Counted from the stretch's first letter, positions 16,454-24,665 are shown. The stretch: 64,000 nucleotides of DNA from Flavobacterium sp. TR2 (GCF_025252405.1 NZ_CP104307.1:2604001-2668000), one strand, 5' to 3'. Translations and numbers: made by a program. Notes: generated from the letters alone by a model not told the origin.

Positions 16454-16926
16454 TAAACCTGGTATCTTCTCAGAATCCAAGCCATTTTTTCATGTTCCTG
16501 CAGTAAGCCAGTTACGAAATCGGCAGAACCAGCATCGTCAGTCTCATTTTCAAAAACTGGAATGTAGCTTCTAAATTCTGTCACCAGCTGTTCATGGTTT
16601 TCTAGAAGCTCAGACAGCATATTTTTTTGCGAACCATATTCTTTGGGCGATTCTTTAAGTGTAGAATTATCTATAAACTCTTTCATCGTGCCAATTGTTT
16701 TTTCTCCCAATTGATTAATGCGCTCTGCGACTTCATCAATTTGAGCTTCAAGTACGCGATATTGTTCTTCAAATAATTTATGCAGTTCCATAAAACTATT
16801 TCCAGAAATATTCCAATGAAATTTTCTGGTTTTTACGTACAAAGTCATTTCGTTTGATAAAATTGTGGCCAATATTGCCGCGCTCTTTTTTAAGTTTTTT
16901 GGTGTAATTCCAATATTTGGGCTCAT
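16453..16926 (-). CDS. dps: Dps-type ferritin-like DNA-protection protein
   Basis: This 157-residue protein is of typical Dps length. It forms dodecamers that oxidise Fe(II) with H2O2 and protect DNA. The ferroxidase ligands are in place: His37 in TRKFHWNISG, His49 in MELHKLFEE, and Asp64/Glu68 in AQIDEVAERINQLG. The C-terminus matches Flavobacterium homologues (LLQEHEKMAWILRRYQV). Neighbours CsbD and other stress genes fit a stationary-phase or oxidative-stress role. It has no apparent operon partner; its stop abuts the AACTCAT repeat. Confidence 0.95.
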   Translation of the reverse strand: MSPNIGITPKNLKKSAAILATILSNEMTLYVKTRKFHWNISGNSFMELHKLFEEQYRVLEAQIDEVAERINQLGEKTIGTMKEFIDNSTLKESPKEYGSQKNMLSELLENHEQLVTEFRSYIPVFENETDDAGSADFVTGLLQEHEKMAWILRRYQV

Positions 16927-17065
16927 AATTGTCTTTTTAATGGTTTATTTTCAAAGTTACTTTTAGTTCCAAATTTTTCTATTACACAATTTTTGACAGA
17001 TGTTATAGAATTTAATGTTGACATAAATAAATGTCAGGTTGAACGTTCCGAAGTTTCGGGACGTT

Positions 17066-17226
17066 CAACCACCAACCACCAACCACCAACCACCAACCAC
17101 CAACCACCAACCACCAACCACCAACCACCAACCACCAACCACCAACCACCAACCATCAACCATCAACCATCAACCACCAACCACCAACCATCAACAATTA
17201 ACCATTAACCATTAACTCATTAACCA
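17066..17226. repeat. Heptanucleotide repeat tract CCACCAA/CCATCAA/CCATTAA
   Basis: About 22 seven-base units, first CCACCAA, then mixed CCATCAA, then CCATTAA, lie between dps and pyrF. The gradual change of the unit suggests slippage with point mutation. A frame at 16993-17208 (His-Gln-Pro-Pro-Thr-Thr-Asn repeats) is only this tract translated. The tract ends next to the pyrF -7 box (17237), so copy number changes could alter promoter spacing. Confidence 0.9.
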
Positions 17227-17236
17227 TTATAATTTG

Positions 17237-17244
17237 TAATTTTG
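17237..17244 (+). promoter_or_regulatory. Likely -7 box of the pyrF promoter
   Basis: TAATTTTG fits TAnnTTTG and lies 22 bases before the chosen pyrF ATG at 17266. The upstream -33 region falls inside the heptanucleotide repeat tract. Confidence 0.55.
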
Positions 17245-17265
17245 CCGCACAAGCAAAAAAAGAAT

Positions 17266-18087
17266 ATGACAACACAACAGCTACACGAACAAATTCTTCA
17301 AAAAAAATCATTTTTATGCGTTGGTTTAGATCCAGATCTGACTAAAATTCCGCAGCATTTATTAGAAACGGAAGATCCTATTTTTGAATTTAATAAAGCG
17401 ATAATCGATGCAACACACGATTTGACTGTAGGGTACAAACCAAATACCGCTTTTTTTGAGGCATACGGAATAAAAGGATGGATGTCTCTGCAGAAAACGA
17501 TTAATTACATTAACGAAAATTACCCTGATATTTTTACGATTGCAGACGCAAAAAGAGGCGATATCGGTAACACGTCTAGTATGTATGCTAAAGCCTTTTT
17601 TGAAGATTTGAATTTTGATAGCGTAACGGTTGCGCCTTATATGGGGAAAGATTCTGTTGAGCCTTTCTTGGCTTTCGAAAACAAGCATACCATTATGTTG
17701 GCTTTGACTTCAAATGAAGGAGCTTTTGATTTTCAGACTTTAAATACAAACGGAAGAGAGTTGTACAAGCAAGTTCTGGAAACTTCTAAAACCTGGAAAA
17801 ACAGCGAAAACTTAATGTACGTTGTGGGAGCAACAAAAGCAGAATATTTTACCGAAATTAGAAAAATTGTTCCTGGCAGTTTCTTATTGGTTCCAGGAAT
17901 TGGCGCTCAAGGCGGAAGTCTGTCTGAGGTTTGCAAATACGGGATGAATGATAAAGTGGGACTTTTGGTAAATTCTGCAAGAGCAATTATTTATGCTTCA
18001 AAAGGAACAGACTTTGCTGAAAAAGCTAGAGAAGAAGCATTATCAGTTCAAAAAGAAATGGCAGCTATTATTGACAGCAGATTTTAA
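17266..18087 (+). CDS. pyrF: Orotidine-5'-phosphate decarboxylase
   Basis: It catalyses the last step of UMP synthesis, decarboxylation of OMP. The 273-residue length fits the longer type-2 PyrF subfamily. Catalytic Lys/Asp residues lie in [23 protein letters not shown] (about 85-107). The substrate-binding [28 protein letters not shown] and [11 protein letters not shown] blocks are intact. The longer start at 17242 adds a basic octapeptide that crosses the -7 box, so the ATG at 17266 is preferred. No other pyr gene is adjacent. Confidence 0.95.
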   Translation: MTTQQLHEQILQKKSFLCVGLDPDLTKIPQHLLETEDPIFEFNKAIIDATHDLTVGYKPNTAFFEAYGIKGWMSLQKTINYINENYPDIFTIADAKRGDIGNTSSMYAKAFFEDLNFDSVTVAPYMGKDSVEPFLAFENKHTIMLALTSNEGAFDFQTLNTNGRELYKQVLETSKTWKNSENLMYVVGATKAEYFTEIRKIVPGSFLLVPGIGAQGGSLSEVCKYGMNDKVGLLVNSARAIIYASKGTDFAEKAREEALSVQKEMAAIIDSRF

Positions 18088-18105
18088 TTACAATACAAAA
18101 CAGAT

Positions 18106-18196
18106 TTAACCGCAAAGTTCGCAAAGGATTACGCAAGGTTCGCAAATAACATAACTTTGCGTGCTTAGCGAAAGACTTTGCGAACTTTGCGGTTAA
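18106..18196. repeat. Inverted repeat of the GCAAAGTTCGCAAAG family after pyrF
   Basis: TTAACCGCAAAGTTCGCAAAG (18106-18126) and its complement (18176-18196) form 21-bp perfect arms. Partial copies of the same words lie between them. Related elements occur at 34054-34184 and 35017-35240. It may terminate pyrF and also shield the next gene. Confidence 0.75.
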
Positions 18197-18212
18197 AAAA
18201 CACAATCTAAAC

Positions 18213-19013
18213 ATGAAACAACTAACCGATCAGCTTGGTACTGTTCATACTTTTGAAACAGCTCCAAAACGTATTATTTCCCTAGTTCCTTCGCAAACAG
18301 AATTGCTTTATGATTTAGGTTTAGAAGAAAAAATTATCGGAATAACGAAGTTCTGTGTTCATCCGTTTCATTTTAAATCTACCAAAAAAACTGTTGGCGG
18401 AACCAAGAAAATTCACTTCGAAAAAATAAAGCTTCTTGAGCCCGATATTATTATCTGCAATAAAGAAGAAAACACACTTGAGATTGTAGAGCAGTTAAGC
18501 GCAATCTGTCCGGTTTGGGTGACGAATATCATTACAATTGAAGATAATTTTCAGATGATTTCAGATTTTGGACAATTATTCAATTGCAGAACCGAAGCTC
18601 AAAAATGGAATGACAAACTGGCTTTTGCCTTAAGCGATTTTAAAAATTATATAAAAGATATAAAGGAAAAGAAAGCGGCCTATTTTATTTGGAAAAATCC
18701 TTACATGGTCGCAGGAAAAGATACTTATATCAATGAGATCTTAAAGCTCAATCATTTTAAAAATATTTACGAAGATAAAGGGCGCTATCCAGAAATTGAA
18801 TTAAAGAAAATGCGTTTGGAAGGCGATCCAGATATTGTTTTCCTTTCTTCTGAGCCGTATCCTTTCAAAGAAGAAGATGCTTTCGAAATAGGAAGGTTTA
18901 CGCATCACGCCAAAACTGTTTTTGTTGATGGCGAAATGTTCTCATGGCACGGCAGCAGATTGCTAAAAGCATTTTCGTATTTTAAATTACTGCACGAAAG
19001 ATTGAAGAATTAG
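18213..19013 (+). CDS. Helical-backbone metal receptor / periplasmic-binding-like protein
   Basis: In this 266-residue protein the opening LGTVHTFETAPKRIISLVPSQTELLYDLG and following KIIGITKFCVHP match the BtuF/ABC-type Fe3+/cobalamin-binding fold. Other family blocks are LLEPDIIICNKEEN, AAYFIWKNPYMVAGKDTYINEI and MRLEGDPDIVFLSSEPYPF. There is no signal peptide or lipobox at the N-terminus, so it may be cytoplasmic or attached in an unusual way. No permease or ATPase gene is adjacent, so the ligand cannot be named. Confidence 0.75.
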   Translation: MKQLTDQLGTVHTFETAPKRIISLVPSQTELLYDLGLEEKIIGITKFCVHPFHFKSTKKTVGGTKKIHFEKIKLLEPDIIICNKEENTLEIVEQLSAICPVWVTNIITIEDNFQMISDFGQLFNCRTEAQKWNDKLAFALSDFKNYIKDIKEKKAAYFIWKNPYMVAGKDTYINEILKLNHFKNIYEDKGRYPEIELKKMRLEGDPDIVFLSSEPYPFKEEDAFEIGRFTHHAKTVFVDGEMFSWHGSRLLKAFSYFKLLHERLKN

Positions 19014-19033
19014 TTTTTTGTTTTAAGTTTTTT

Positions 19034-19104
19034 GTTTCAGGTTTCAAGTTTCAGGTTTCAAGTTTCAAGTTTCAAGTTTCAAGTTGCTTACTTTGAACAT
19101 AATT
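19034..19104. repeat. Left inverted arm: TTTCAAG heptamers plus unique flank
   Basis: TTTCAAG/TTTCAGG heptamers run to 19083 and are followed by TTGCTTACTTTGAACATAATT. The same flank in inverse orientation, followed by heptamers, occurs at 19554-19605. The left arm has one more heptamer unit than the right. The two arms enclose the first mini-peptide unit. Confidence 0.75.
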
Positions 19105-19192
19105 TTATCGCAAGGTTCGTAAAACTTTGTGTAAAAAACTTTGCGTATAACTTTGCGTATAACTTTGCGGCCTTTGCGTTAAACTTCCAACA

Positions 19193-19255
19193 ACCTGAAA
19201 CTTGAAACCTGAAACTTGAAACCTGAAACTTGAAACTTGAAACTTGAAACCTGAC
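19193..19255. repeat. CTTGAAA/CCTGAAA heptamer array
   Basis: Nine CTTGAAA- or CCTGAAA-type units precede the terminator of mini-peptide unit 1 (on its 3' side). An array of the same type precedes unit 2 at 19573-19602. The frames seen here on the minus strand are repeat-encoded and not genes. Confidence 0.85.
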
Positions 19256-19272
19256 ACAAAACAAGTTTTCAC

Positions 19273-19309
19273 AAAAAAAGAATGCCGGCATCTCGAAGAC
19301 GTCGGCATT
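19273..19309 (-). terminator. Terminator of mini-peptide unit 1
   Basis: ATGCCGGC (19282-19289) pairs with GTCGGCAT (19301-19308), with one G-T wobble. It is followed on the minus strand by a run of seven U. The copy at 19618-19655 has a perfect pair at the wobble position, so the stem is preserved. Confidence 0.8.
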
Positions 19310-19311
19310 AT

Positions 19312-19371
19312 TTAACTAACCAAAACCAAAATAATAAATAACCAGTTTATTACATTACAAATGTCCGACAT
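19312..19371 (-). CDS. 19-residue hydrophobic peptide, copy 1
   Basis: The sequence MSDICNVINWLFIILVLVS is a short polar head followed by a single hydrophobic stretch. It stops three bases before the terminator stem. The identical peptide is encoded by the second copy at 19658-19717, although the flanking DNA differs at several points. Size, hydrophobicity, duplication and a strong terminator resemble type I toxin families such as Ibs, which are similar in length. It is not homologous to a known family as far as can be told. No antisense RNA promoter was identified, and translation is unproven. Confidence 0.45.
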   Translation of the reverse strand: MSDICNVINWLFIILVLVS

Positions 19372-19553
19372 AAATCAATCTTATGCTGTTAAGATCTTGT
19401 TATTACTTTGTTGGATATAAGTTAATGTTGCAAAGATTTTTTTTAACATAAGTCCAGATAGTTATAGATAGCTAAGAATTACGCGATGCCGAGGCTTTGG
19501 GATTGCGTTTTGTGCAAATTCTCTTGAATAAAAAACTGTAGCGTGCTCGAAGT

Positions 19554-19605
19554 AATTATGTTCAAAGTAAGCAACTTGAAACTTGAAACTTGAAACCTGA
19601 AACAA
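19554..19605. repeat. Right inverted arm with CTTGAAA heptamers
   Basis: AATTATGTTCAAAGTAAGCAA followed by CTTGAAA heptamers is the complement of 19060-19104. The pair forms an inverted repeat with about 450 bases between. Transposase or target-site duplication was not seen, so recombination between dispersed repeats is as likely as an element end. Confidence 0.7.
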
Positions 19606-19617
19606 AACAAGTTTTCG

Positions 19618-19655
19618 CAAAAAAAGAATGCCGGCATCTCGAAGACGCCGGCATC
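19618..19655 (-). terminator. Terminator of mini-peptide unit 2
   Basis: ATGCCGGC (19628-19635) pairs exactly with GCCGGCAT (19647-19654). The minus strand then continues into a U-run. Confidence 0.85.
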
Positions 19656-19657
19656 AT

Positions 19658-19717
19658 TTAACTAACCAAAACCAAAATAATAAATAACCAGTTTATTACA
19701 TTACAAATGTCCGACAT
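19658..19717 (-). CDS. 19-residue hydrophobic peptide, copy 2
   Basis: It encodes the same peptide as copy 1 (MSDICNVINWLFIILVLVS) from ATG at 19715-19717. The 5' leader shares the block CCAACAAAGTAATAACAA with copy 1 and differs at scattered bases. The repeated unit runs from the heptamers to about 50 bases upstream of the ATG. DNA between 19764 and 19950 is A+T-rich with nothing recognised. Confidence 0.45.
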   Translation of the reverse strand: MSDICNVINWLFIILVLVS

Positions 19718-19950
19718 ATATCAATTTTATGCTGTTAAGGTTTTGTTATTACTTTGTTGGTCATAAGTTAAGATTTGTAAAGCGCCTGTTTTGAGATTTT
19801 TACAGTGTTAAATAATGGTTGGTTATTAAAATGTAATAATTATCAATTTTACTTATGAATGTGCTAATGATAAGTCTAATTGCATGATAAGTATTGAAAG
19901 TCAGTATTTTGTGATAAAATAAAAAATTAACAATTGAAGCAAAAAGCGCA

Positions 19951-19985
19951 AAATAAAACCCGACAGATTTTTAAAAACTGTCGGG
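19951..19985 (-). terminator. purU terminator
   Basis: CCCGACAG (19959-19966) pairs with CTGTCGGG (19978-19985) around an A/T loop. A U-run follows on the minus strand. It is 50 bases past the purU stop. Confidence 0.85.
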
Positions 19986-20034
19986 TTTGCTATTTAATAT
20001 AGATTAAAAATTTAGAATCTTAAGAAAATAAAAC

Positions 20035-20889
20035 TTATGAAAAAACAACCGTCTTATTGCTATAAACCATTGTTTTCCTTTCGGCATGAAGTTTAATGGC
20101 TCGTGCTAGAACAATTCGTTCCAAATCACGGCCTTTCATGATAAAATCTTCTACAGAATGGATGTGTGAGACTCTAGCAATATCTTGTTCGATGATTGGA
20201 CCTTCGTCTAATTCTTCTGTTACGTAATGACTTGTAGCTCCAATAATTTTTACGCCGCGTTTAAAAGCCGAATGATACGGTTTTGCACCTGGAAAAGCTG
20301 GTAAAAAGGAGTGATGGATATTGATGATTTTATTTTCGTAAAGCGAAATCACTTTTGGCGTGACAATCTGCATATAACGCGCCAAAACGATAAAATTGAT
20401 CTGATATCTTTTCAAAAGCTCTATTTGCCTTGCTTCGCCTTCTTCTTTATTGTCTTTTGTAAAAGGAACATAGTGAAACGGAATATCGAAACGTTCAGCT
20501 ATCGAACGCAAATCATTATGATTGCTTATGATCATCGGAATTTCCACACCCAATTCATCAGCACTGTAACGTCCTAAAATGTCGAATAAGCAGTGATCGT
20601 ACTTAGAAACAAACAAAGCCATTTTAGGCTTCTGCTCCTGATTGTACAAATCCCAAGACATATTAAAATCGGCGGCAAGCGTTCTGCTGAATTCTTCTTT
20701 TATGGCATCAATACTATTGCCCTGATTGGTAAATTCACATTCTAAACGCATAAAAAATACATTTTGTTCTACATCAACGTGCTGGTCGATGTATGTAATG
20801 TTTCCTTCTACCTTAGCAATAAAAGTAGTCACTGCAGCAATAATTCCTTTTTGGTCCTTGCAATGAATAAGTATGGTAATTTTTTGCAT
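20035..20889 (-). CDS. purU: Formyltetrahydrofolate deformylase
   Basis: It hydrolyses 10-formyl-THF to formate and THF, balancing one-carbon pools and feeding purine synthesis. The start at 20889 (MQKITILIHCKDQKGIIAAV) gives 284 residues, the family length, and begins directly with the ACT domain (about 1-85). The catalytic domain has INIHHSFLPAFPGAKPY with the conserved Asn-His, and YVTEELDEGPIIEQD with the catalytic Asp. The eight extra residues of the longer frame are A/K-rich and not family-like. It stands alone with its own terminator. Confidence 0.93.
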   Translation of the reverse strand: MQKITILIHCKDQKGIIAAVTTFIAKVEGNITYIDQHVDVEQNVFFMRLECEFTNQGNSIDAIKEEFSRTLAADFNMSWDLYNQEQKPKMALFVSKYDHCLFDILGRYSADELGVEIPMIISNHNDLRSIAERFDIPFHYVPFTKDNKEEGEARQIELLKRYQINFIVLARYMQIVTPKVISLYENKIINIHHSFLPAFPGAKPYHSAFKRGVKIIGATSHYVTEELDEGPIIEQDIARVSHIHSVEDFIMKGRDLERIVLARAIKLHAERKTMVYSNKTVVFS

Positions 20890-20917
20890 TTTAGTTTTTT
20901 TGATTAGTGACAAAGGT

Positions 20918-20965
20918 ACATAGGTTCAAAGTTACATAGGTTACTTCTTATCTTTGAACCTATGT
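20918..20965. repeat. Hairpin repeat ACATAGGTTCAAAG
   Basis: ACATAGGTTCAAAG (20918-20931) pairs with its complement (20952-20965). It is a member of the CAAAGGTTCAGAGG-type family seen at 8614 and 10157. It separates purU from the DUF4197 gene and could serve as the terminator of the latter. Confidence 0.65.
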
Positions 20966-20991
20966 GTCTCTGAACCTTTGAACCTCTAAAT

Positions 20992-21711
20992 TTATTTTCC
21001 ATCCTGCATAGCAAAAACCTTTTGCAATAAAGGCGTTGTTCTTGCAGAAATATCGTTTCTGATTTCTTTTTCTTCAACAGCAATCATTTTAAAAACACCA
21101 GACAAAGCTTGATTGGTTGTATAATCAGTCAAATCTGGATTTACTTTTTTAACTAACGGAATAGTGTTGTATTTGGTTATAATTTTTGTCCATACAGCAT
21201 CTGCGCCAACTTTTTCGAAAGAACTTTTAATTACAGGATTAAATTTGGCGTATAGTGCAGTGGTTGTACTAGTTTGCAAATAATTTGTTGCGGCATTGTC
21301 ATTTCCTAAAAGAATGTTTTTAGCATCTGTAAAAGTCATGTTTTTTACTGCTGTAACAAAAATTGGAGTTGCTTCTTTTACGGCATCTTCAGCAGCACGA
21401 TTCAGCATTTTGATTCCTTCATCTGCGAGAGAGCTCAATCCCACTTTACGCAGGGTCGCGTCTACTTTCTGCAATTCTTCGGGCATTAAAATTTTTACAG
21501 CTTCGTTCTTATAAAAACCATCTACAGCAGTTAATTTGCTCACTTGTTGTGTAATTCCCTTATTTAAAGCTTCTTTTAATCCAGAAGCAATGTCAACAGT
21601 TCCGGTAGTTGGAATCTGAGATGCGATTTGAGGCAGTTGATTTAAAGTCTGTTGTACCTGTGCGCAAGAAGTAAGCGAAAATGTAACGGCTAATAGTAAA
21701 ATCTTTTTCAT
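20992..21711 (-). CDS. DUF4197 lipoprotein
   Basis: In this 239-residue protein the signal and lipobox are SLTSCAQV (Cys about 16). The mature part is helical and matches DUF4197: IASGLKEALNKGITQQVSKL, DGFYKNEAVKILMPEELQKV, LNRAAEDAVKEATPIFVTAVKNMTFTDAKNIL and NPDLTDYTTNQALSGVF. DUF4197 is widespread in Proteobacteria and Bacteroidota and its role is unknown. It stands 143 bases from the next gene. Confidence 0.88.
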   Translation of the reverse strand: MKKILLLAVTFSLTSCAQVQQTLNQLPQIASQIPTTGTVDIASGLKEALNKGITQQVSKLTAVDGFYKNEAVKILMPEELQKVDATLRKVGLSSLADEGIKMLNRAAEDAVKEATPIFVTAVKNMTFTDAKNILLGNDNAATNYLQTSTTTALYAKFNPVIKSSFEKVGADAVWTKIITKYNTIPLVKKVNPDLTDYTTNQALSGVFKMIAVEEKEIRNDISARTTPLLQKVFAMQDGK

Positions 21712-21854
21712 TATGGGGTTTTATTTAAGTTTCAAAAATACTACTTATTCAAAAACAACGCCACAATTTTATTTTAAGCAAACTAACATTTTGTTGTAAA
21801 CTTAACACAAGAGAACTTAGTAACTTAGAATCTCATTTTTTTTAGAATTTCAAT

Positions 21855-22418
21855 TTACGGCCAAGCCATTCGAATATTGTCCTGCCAGTAGGTTTTACTC
21901 GAAATATAAACGGGCTTTTGCAGTATTATGGGGTTATTGTATGCATCAAAATATTGGACTCGAATAATTTTTTCATCGGAATCATCTTTCATATCAATGT
22001 TTCCTTCGGCATCATCAATCATTTTCTTTTTTTGAAGATATAAGGCTGGTTTTTCAATGCTAAATTCTGTAACAGCTTCTCCGTTTAATTTTAGATTGCA
22101 TCCGATTAAATTCCCGCTGCTGTCAAGCGATTCAATTCTTCTCAAATAATTATTTTCATAATAATATATTTCAAAAGCAATTCGGCAAGACCCCAATTGA
22201 AGTTTATTGTTCTGCAATCGAAAACGAAGGATCTGTTTTTTGGCATTTGTAAATTCGATAGAGCCATTTCCCTGCGCATTAACATCCTTGCGCACTAGTC
22301 TAGCAGGTTTGGAGAATTGTTTGATTCGATTGGCGTAAATCTGATAATTTTCGGCAGATTGTGCAAAAGATGAAGCATATAGAAAAAGCCCTAGGAATAG
22401 CGTAAAAACAGATTTCAT
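21855..22418 (-). CDS. Exported beta-rich protein of unknown family
   Basis: This 187-residue protein has a clear signal peptide (MKSVFTLFLGLFLYASSFAQ). The rest alternates short charged and hydrophobic strands with LRFRLQNNKLQLGSCRIAFE, EIYYYENNYLRRIESLDSSG and IIRVQYFDAYNNPI. Such blocks resemble RHS/YD-like or MORN-like surface repeats without a clear match. The two Cys residues could form a disulfide in the periplasm. It follows the Coa1-like gene by 31 bases and may be co-transcribed. Confidence 0.55.
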   Translation of the reverse strand: MKSVFTLFLGLFLYASSFAQSAENYQIYANRIKQFSKPARLVRKDVNAQGNGSIEFTNAKKQILRFRLQNNKLQLGSCRIAFEIYYYENNYLRRIESLDSSGNLIGCNLKLNGEAVTEFSIEKPALYLQKKKMIDDAEGNIDMKDDSDEKIIRVQYFDAYNNPIILQKPVYISSKTYWQDNIRMAWP

Positions 22419-22449
22419 TATATCATTTTTGTGTAGGCAAGTTAGATTT

Positions 22450-22872
22450 TTATTTCTGCAATAAATCTATTTTCTCCTGAGTATTTTCAATATAAACCGA
22501 CATTTCACTGTATTTCCATTTTCCTCTTTTCTCGCCCACAACAAACAAAGTTCCTTTTCCCTTAGGGCCTTTTATTGGAACTTGCACATCGCAAGTTTTA
22601 ACACTATTGGAAGAAGTGACACTTCCAGAAACAATTCCGTCTGTTTCTATAGGAGAGCCAAGTTTCTCGACTACCAATTTATTGTTTTGCAGTGCCGTCA
22701 TAGATTCTCTATACGCTTCAGAATCTTTTAATACAGAAGTAACTTCATAGAAAATTCCCCCTATAAACAAAGCCACTAATAATATAAGAGTTAAGCAGCC
22801 GCTGGGAATCAGCCATTTCCAGTTTCTGTTTAGCCAGCTTTTACTTTGCACTAATTCGTTAGAATCTTCCAT
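22450..22872 (-). CDS. Coa1-like (cytochrome oxidase assembly factor) membrane protein
   Basis: This 140-residue protein has a short polar head, one TM helix (LIPSGCLTLILLVALFIGGI, about 35-55) and then a soluble domain. It contains GSPIETDGIVSGSVTSSNSV and QVPIKGPKGKGTLFVVGEKR, the features of the bacterial Coa1 family. In mitochondria Coa1 helps cytochrome oxidase assembly, but in bacteria the role is untested. The domain probably lies outside the cytoplasm. Confidence 0.7.
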   Translation of the reverse strand: MEDSNELVQSKSWLNRNWKWLIPSGCLTLILLVALFIGGIFYEVTSVLKDSEAYRESMTALQNNKLVVEKLGSPIETDGIVSGSVTSSNSVKTCDVQVPIKGPKGKGTLFVVGEKRGKWKYSEMSVYIENTQEKIDLLQK

Positions 22873-23035
22873 AAATTTGAGTTTTGGTGAAATGACAAAG
22901 CTAAAATAAGGATAAAATTCTTATGTATTGAGAGTTTTTTGTGTAAAAAGATTTGATGCTCAAATATTTAAAAAACAGCTGTTTTTAAGGGAATTGTGAT
23001 TTCAGCTTTTTTTGCTTTAGCTGGTAAAATTGAAA

Positions 23036-23073
23036 GAGGGAATGCATCAAAAGTATATTTGATACATTCCCTC
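23036..23073 (-). terminator. Terminator after the L,D-transpeptidase gene
   Basis: GAGGGAATGCATCAAA pairs with TTTGATACATTCCCTC over 16 bp with one wobble, and A/T runs follow. It lies 18 bases after the stop. Confidence 0.85.
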
Positions 23074-23090
23074 AAAATTATTGGCGTAAA

Positions 23091-24665
23091 TTATTGATTT
23101 ACAATTGAAGTGTCGGGAAGCGATTCTTGATTTAAATTGGCATCTTTTTCATAAACATCTTGAAAGAAGCCAACTTCTCCATTTTCATTTACCAACGAAG
23201 TAAAATAAGTAATGTAAATCGGTACTTTTTTCGTCAGTTTAAAACTGTTTTCTACTTTGCCAGCCATAGCCTTATCAATTTTTGCCTGTGTCCATTCTGG
23301 ATAATCTTGCAGCATGGCAACAGCCAGTTCTTTAGCCATTTTCACATTAATGCATCCGTGGCTGAAAGTTCTTTTTTCAAAATCAAATAAAGTTTTAGAT
23401 GGCGTATCGTGCATATAAATGTCATCAGGATTTGGAAACATAAATTTTACTAATCCTAAAGAATTCTCTGGTCCTGGTTTTTGTCTTACTTGACCGTTAA
23501 CGATTTCCATATTTTTTTCTGCAAGATAATTGGGATCTGCAGCAATTTTAGATTTCAACTCATTATTTACAATACTTTGTGGTACTGTCCAATAAGGGCT
23601 AAAAACAATTCTGTCAATTTCGCCATTAAAAATGGTTGTTTTGGTTAAAGGCGCACCAACAAAAACTGGCGAAGTCAATTGAATTTTTCCGTTTTTTACA
23701 TAAATCAATTCAAAAGAAGGAACATTGACCAAAACATACTCATCGCTGGCAGCAAGTTGAGCCGAAATTTCACGACATCTTTCCATATTAAGTTTTAAAG
23801 TCGCAACCTTATCTTCAAGCGGAACATTCATTTCTTTAATATGTTCTTCAGCTAAAATGTAATTAGGTTTAAAACCATTGCGAACTTTATATTTCATTAC
23901 AGCATCCATCAATTCACGATCATAAACATCGCTTTTCGAATCGGTTTTTAAATCACCCAACAAATATAAACGAGTTCTAACTTGTGCTATAGTGCTCGAA
24001 ACGGCATCTGGGCGCAAATCTTTGTAGGGAGTTTCTGCTGGAACAATTGGTTTCCATTTGCTGGATTTTTCTAATCTTTTGTATTTTTTTAGAACGTCTT
24101 GCAATTTGTAGTATTGGTCATATTCAACCTTTGCATCAGCTGTTGCTGTGGTAGCTTCTTCTATAGTGCTATAGTTTAAGAAATCCTTTAGCATGGCATC
24201 ATAAGCAATTTTTTTCTTGTCGGTGTTGCTTTTTTTGGTGTACAATACATACAATGAACTCAAAAGCATATCTGCATCTGTTTGAGAAAGGGTGCTTTTA
24301 TCTGATGAAGCATTAAACAGCTGGTCAATTTCTTTTTGATAAGGAATAATTAAATCATTTGTTTTTTTTGCTTTTTCATACAAAACAGAGCCAAATTCGT
24401 TGATTTCGTTCTCGTCAAACCAAATCGTTCCAAGCGTTCTGTTTTTGTACAGCGACATGACATCTGATTTGTATTTTTTCAAATCTGAATATCTTTTAAA
24501 GAAGTCGTTCGAAATTTCGTTTACATCATCTGAATTATTGTAAACGGTTAAATGATTTGAAGCTTTTGTATTCTTATATGTAAAATCACTTTTTTCAATG
24601 CTGTTAAAAGAAAATACAAAAAAACTCAAACCTAAAATTACGGTGAATGAATAAAATGTTTTCAT
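23091..24665 (-). CDS. L,D-transpeptidase (YkuD) with peptidoglycan-binding part
   Basis: It forms 3-3 peptide crosslinks in, or anchors proteins to, peptidoglycan. The 524-residue protein has an N-terminal signal sequence (LGLSFFVFSFNS). A long helical scaffold runs to about 290, including a PG-binding-like segment (VRTRLYLLGDLKTD). The YkuD domain has HDTPSK (His419) and SHGCINV with catalytic Cys438, both conserved. The C-terminal IPIYITYFTSLVNENGE is the usual tail of the YcbB-like group. It forms a single-gene unit. Confidence 0.93.
   Translation of the reverse strand: MKTFYSFTVILGLSFFVFSFNSIEKSDFTYKNTKASNHLTVYNNSDDVNEISNDFFKRYSDLKKYKSDVMSLYKNRTLGTIWFDENEINEFGSVLYEKAKKTNDLIIPYQKEIDQLFNASSDKSTLSQTDADMLLSSLYVLYTKKSNTDKKKIAYDAMLKDFLNYSTIEEATTATADAKVEYDQYYKLQDVLKKYKRLEKSSKWKPIVPAETPYKDLRPDAVSSTIAQVRTRLYLLGDLKTDSKSDVYDRELMDAVMKYKVRNGFKPNYILAEEHIKEMNVPLEDKVATLKLNMERCREISAQLAASDEYVLVNVPSFELIYVKNGKIQLTSPVFVGAPLTKTTIFNGEIDRIVFSPYWTVPQSIVNNELKSKIAADPNYLAEKNMEIVNGQVRQKPGPENSLGLVKFMFPNPDDIYMHDTPSKTLFDFEKRTFSHGCINVKMAKELAVAMLQDYPEWTQAKIDKAMAGKVENSFKLTKKVPIYITYFTSLVNENGEVGFFQDVYEKDANLNQESLPDTSIVNQ

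Noticed and set aside
16993..17208. Frame with His-Gln-Pro-Pro-Thr-Thr-Asn repeats
   Set aside because: It is the translation of the heptanucleotide tract. No ribosome site and no protein-like ends; the unit of seven gives the same peptide in all three frames.
19088..19308. Two overlapping minus-strand frames of 67 residues
   Set aside because: Both are made of CTTGAAA repeats and GCAAAG words and cross the terminator. They do not start or end at sensible signals.
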